NCBI GenBank assembly: GCA_030407085.1 | Contig: CM059586.1 | Location: 36,257,501 to 36,321,500 of the forward strand | Direction: 5' to 3' | Length of the DNA stretch: 64,000 nt | Source: Trichopria drosophilae | Lineage: Eukaryota; Arthropoda; Insecta; Hymenoptera; Diapriidae | Part shown: positions 63,241 to 64,000 of the stretch, piece by piece | Layout of the letters: every line of letters begins with the position of its first letter | Position numbering within the stretch: the stretch's first letter is position 1 | The notes under the pieces: model-generated | What the model was told of the DNA's origin: nothing | Database searches by the model: none | What the model saw: only the letters and a program-made list of their open reading frames with translations | Made by a program: the position numbers and the translations under genes

Positions 63241-64000
63241 TCAGAATTGTTTCATCACGTCAGGATTTTAAGATATCCTAACCTAAAAGTGCAAAAAACA
63301 CTTTTTTTGCTCATATTCGGTAACTTATTACGGTGGAACAAAATGCTTGTTCATACTTTGGCAATAACCAGATTGAAGCGTTATTTATCAACTTTGAAAT
63401 GCTTTTTTAGTCATTTCGCATGATTTTTTTCCAATAAGTTATCGAAGTTTCTGTCAAGACACGATTATGATTTTTGTTTTTTGTACTTTTAGGTTAGGAT
63501 ATCTAAAAATTTAGACGATTTTGATTCAGCACATCGAAACCCGTCGGAAGAATATACTTAGGTTTTTGGTAATGCATTTTAATCTGGTTTTTGTTAAATT
63601 GCTATAAAAAATGTATTCTACCACAAAATCTTAATGAAAATGGGCAAAAACAGTGTTGTTTGCCCTTCTAGGTCAGGATATCTTGATGTAATAGAATAAT
63701 TTTTAGAAAGAACGTCGGTCTCAGTTTGTTAGTTATTTTCATGGAATTACACATTTACTATGTATAAAAATCGTAGTTGTTCCCTGAAAAAAACTTCCAT
63801 AACTGGATAAAAAAAAAATCGTATCGGAATGACTAAAAAAGCATTTTAAAGCTGACAAATAGCATCTTAATATTGTTCATACTAAACTGCAAATAATAAC
63901 TTTGTTCAGCCACAAAAAACTTACTGAATATCAGCAAAGACAGTGTTTTTTAGGTTAGGATATCTCAAAATCTTGACGCGATAGAAGAATTCTACAGCCA
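63241..64000. repeat. Modular repeat with four copies of an about 60 bp module, cut by window edge
   Basis: A module built on AGTGTTTTT, AGGTTAGGATATCT and TTGACG appears on the plus strand at about 63455-63520, 63640-63705 and 63925-63995, and inverted at about 63245-63310. The inverted copy contains ATCACGTCAGGATTTTAAGA, which resembles the CACGTCAGGTTTTTGACATA word of the foldback at 29010-29640. The element continues past the right edge, so its ends and class cannot be determined. Confidence 0.6.

Overview
The window is AT-rich animal DNA, most likely from an insect. CpG is not obviously depleted, the repeats are dominated by short inverted-repeat DNA transposons, and the one clear gene has an intron. 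Hymenoptera is a reasonable guess from base composition and repeat style, but it is an inference. No bacterial-style gene organisation is present.

Only one convincing protein gene is visible: a two-exon minus-strand gene at 33435-35344. Exon 1 encodes a signal peptide. Exon 2 encodes about 560 residues that resemble the pore-forming helical domain of Bacillus three-domain Cry (delta-endotoxin) proteins, followed by a jacalin-like beta-prism. A polyadenylation signal follows at 33362-33367. The long stretches on either side (roughly 24.3-33.3 kb and 35.4-40.8 kb) hold no other gene that I can support.

The rest is a graveyard of mobile elements. From left to right: short inverted-repeat elements at 7.15-8.7 kb; two adjacent TTAA-flanked elements at 9.9-11.3 kb; a GC-rich inverted-repeat element at 12.2 kb; a tRNA-derived SINE head at 13.6 kb; a foldback repeat at 14.3-15.1 kb with a split relative at 21.7-23.2 kb; a Penelope-like GIY-YIG remnant at 18.2-18.6 kb; more MITEs at 20.5, 21.1 and 24.2 kb; a foldback at 29.0-29.6 kb; a TTAA element at 40.8-41.7 kb; a MITE with an internal duplication at 42.0-42.9 kb; a second SINE at 43.6 kb; non-LTR retrotransposon remnants at 44.2-44.4 and 58.2-58.8 kb; a 1.6 kb palindromic piggyBac-like element at 53.9-55.5 kb that keeps the cysteine-rich end of its transposase; and a modular repeat cut by the right edge of the window.

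Two sequences match the complete catalytic core of the hammerhead ribozyme, one on the plus strand inside the TTAA element at 41.2 kb and one on the minus strand at 59.4-59.5 kb. In both, the loops of stems I and II are complementary to each other. The ribozymes and the Cry-like secreted gene are the most interesting contents of the window.
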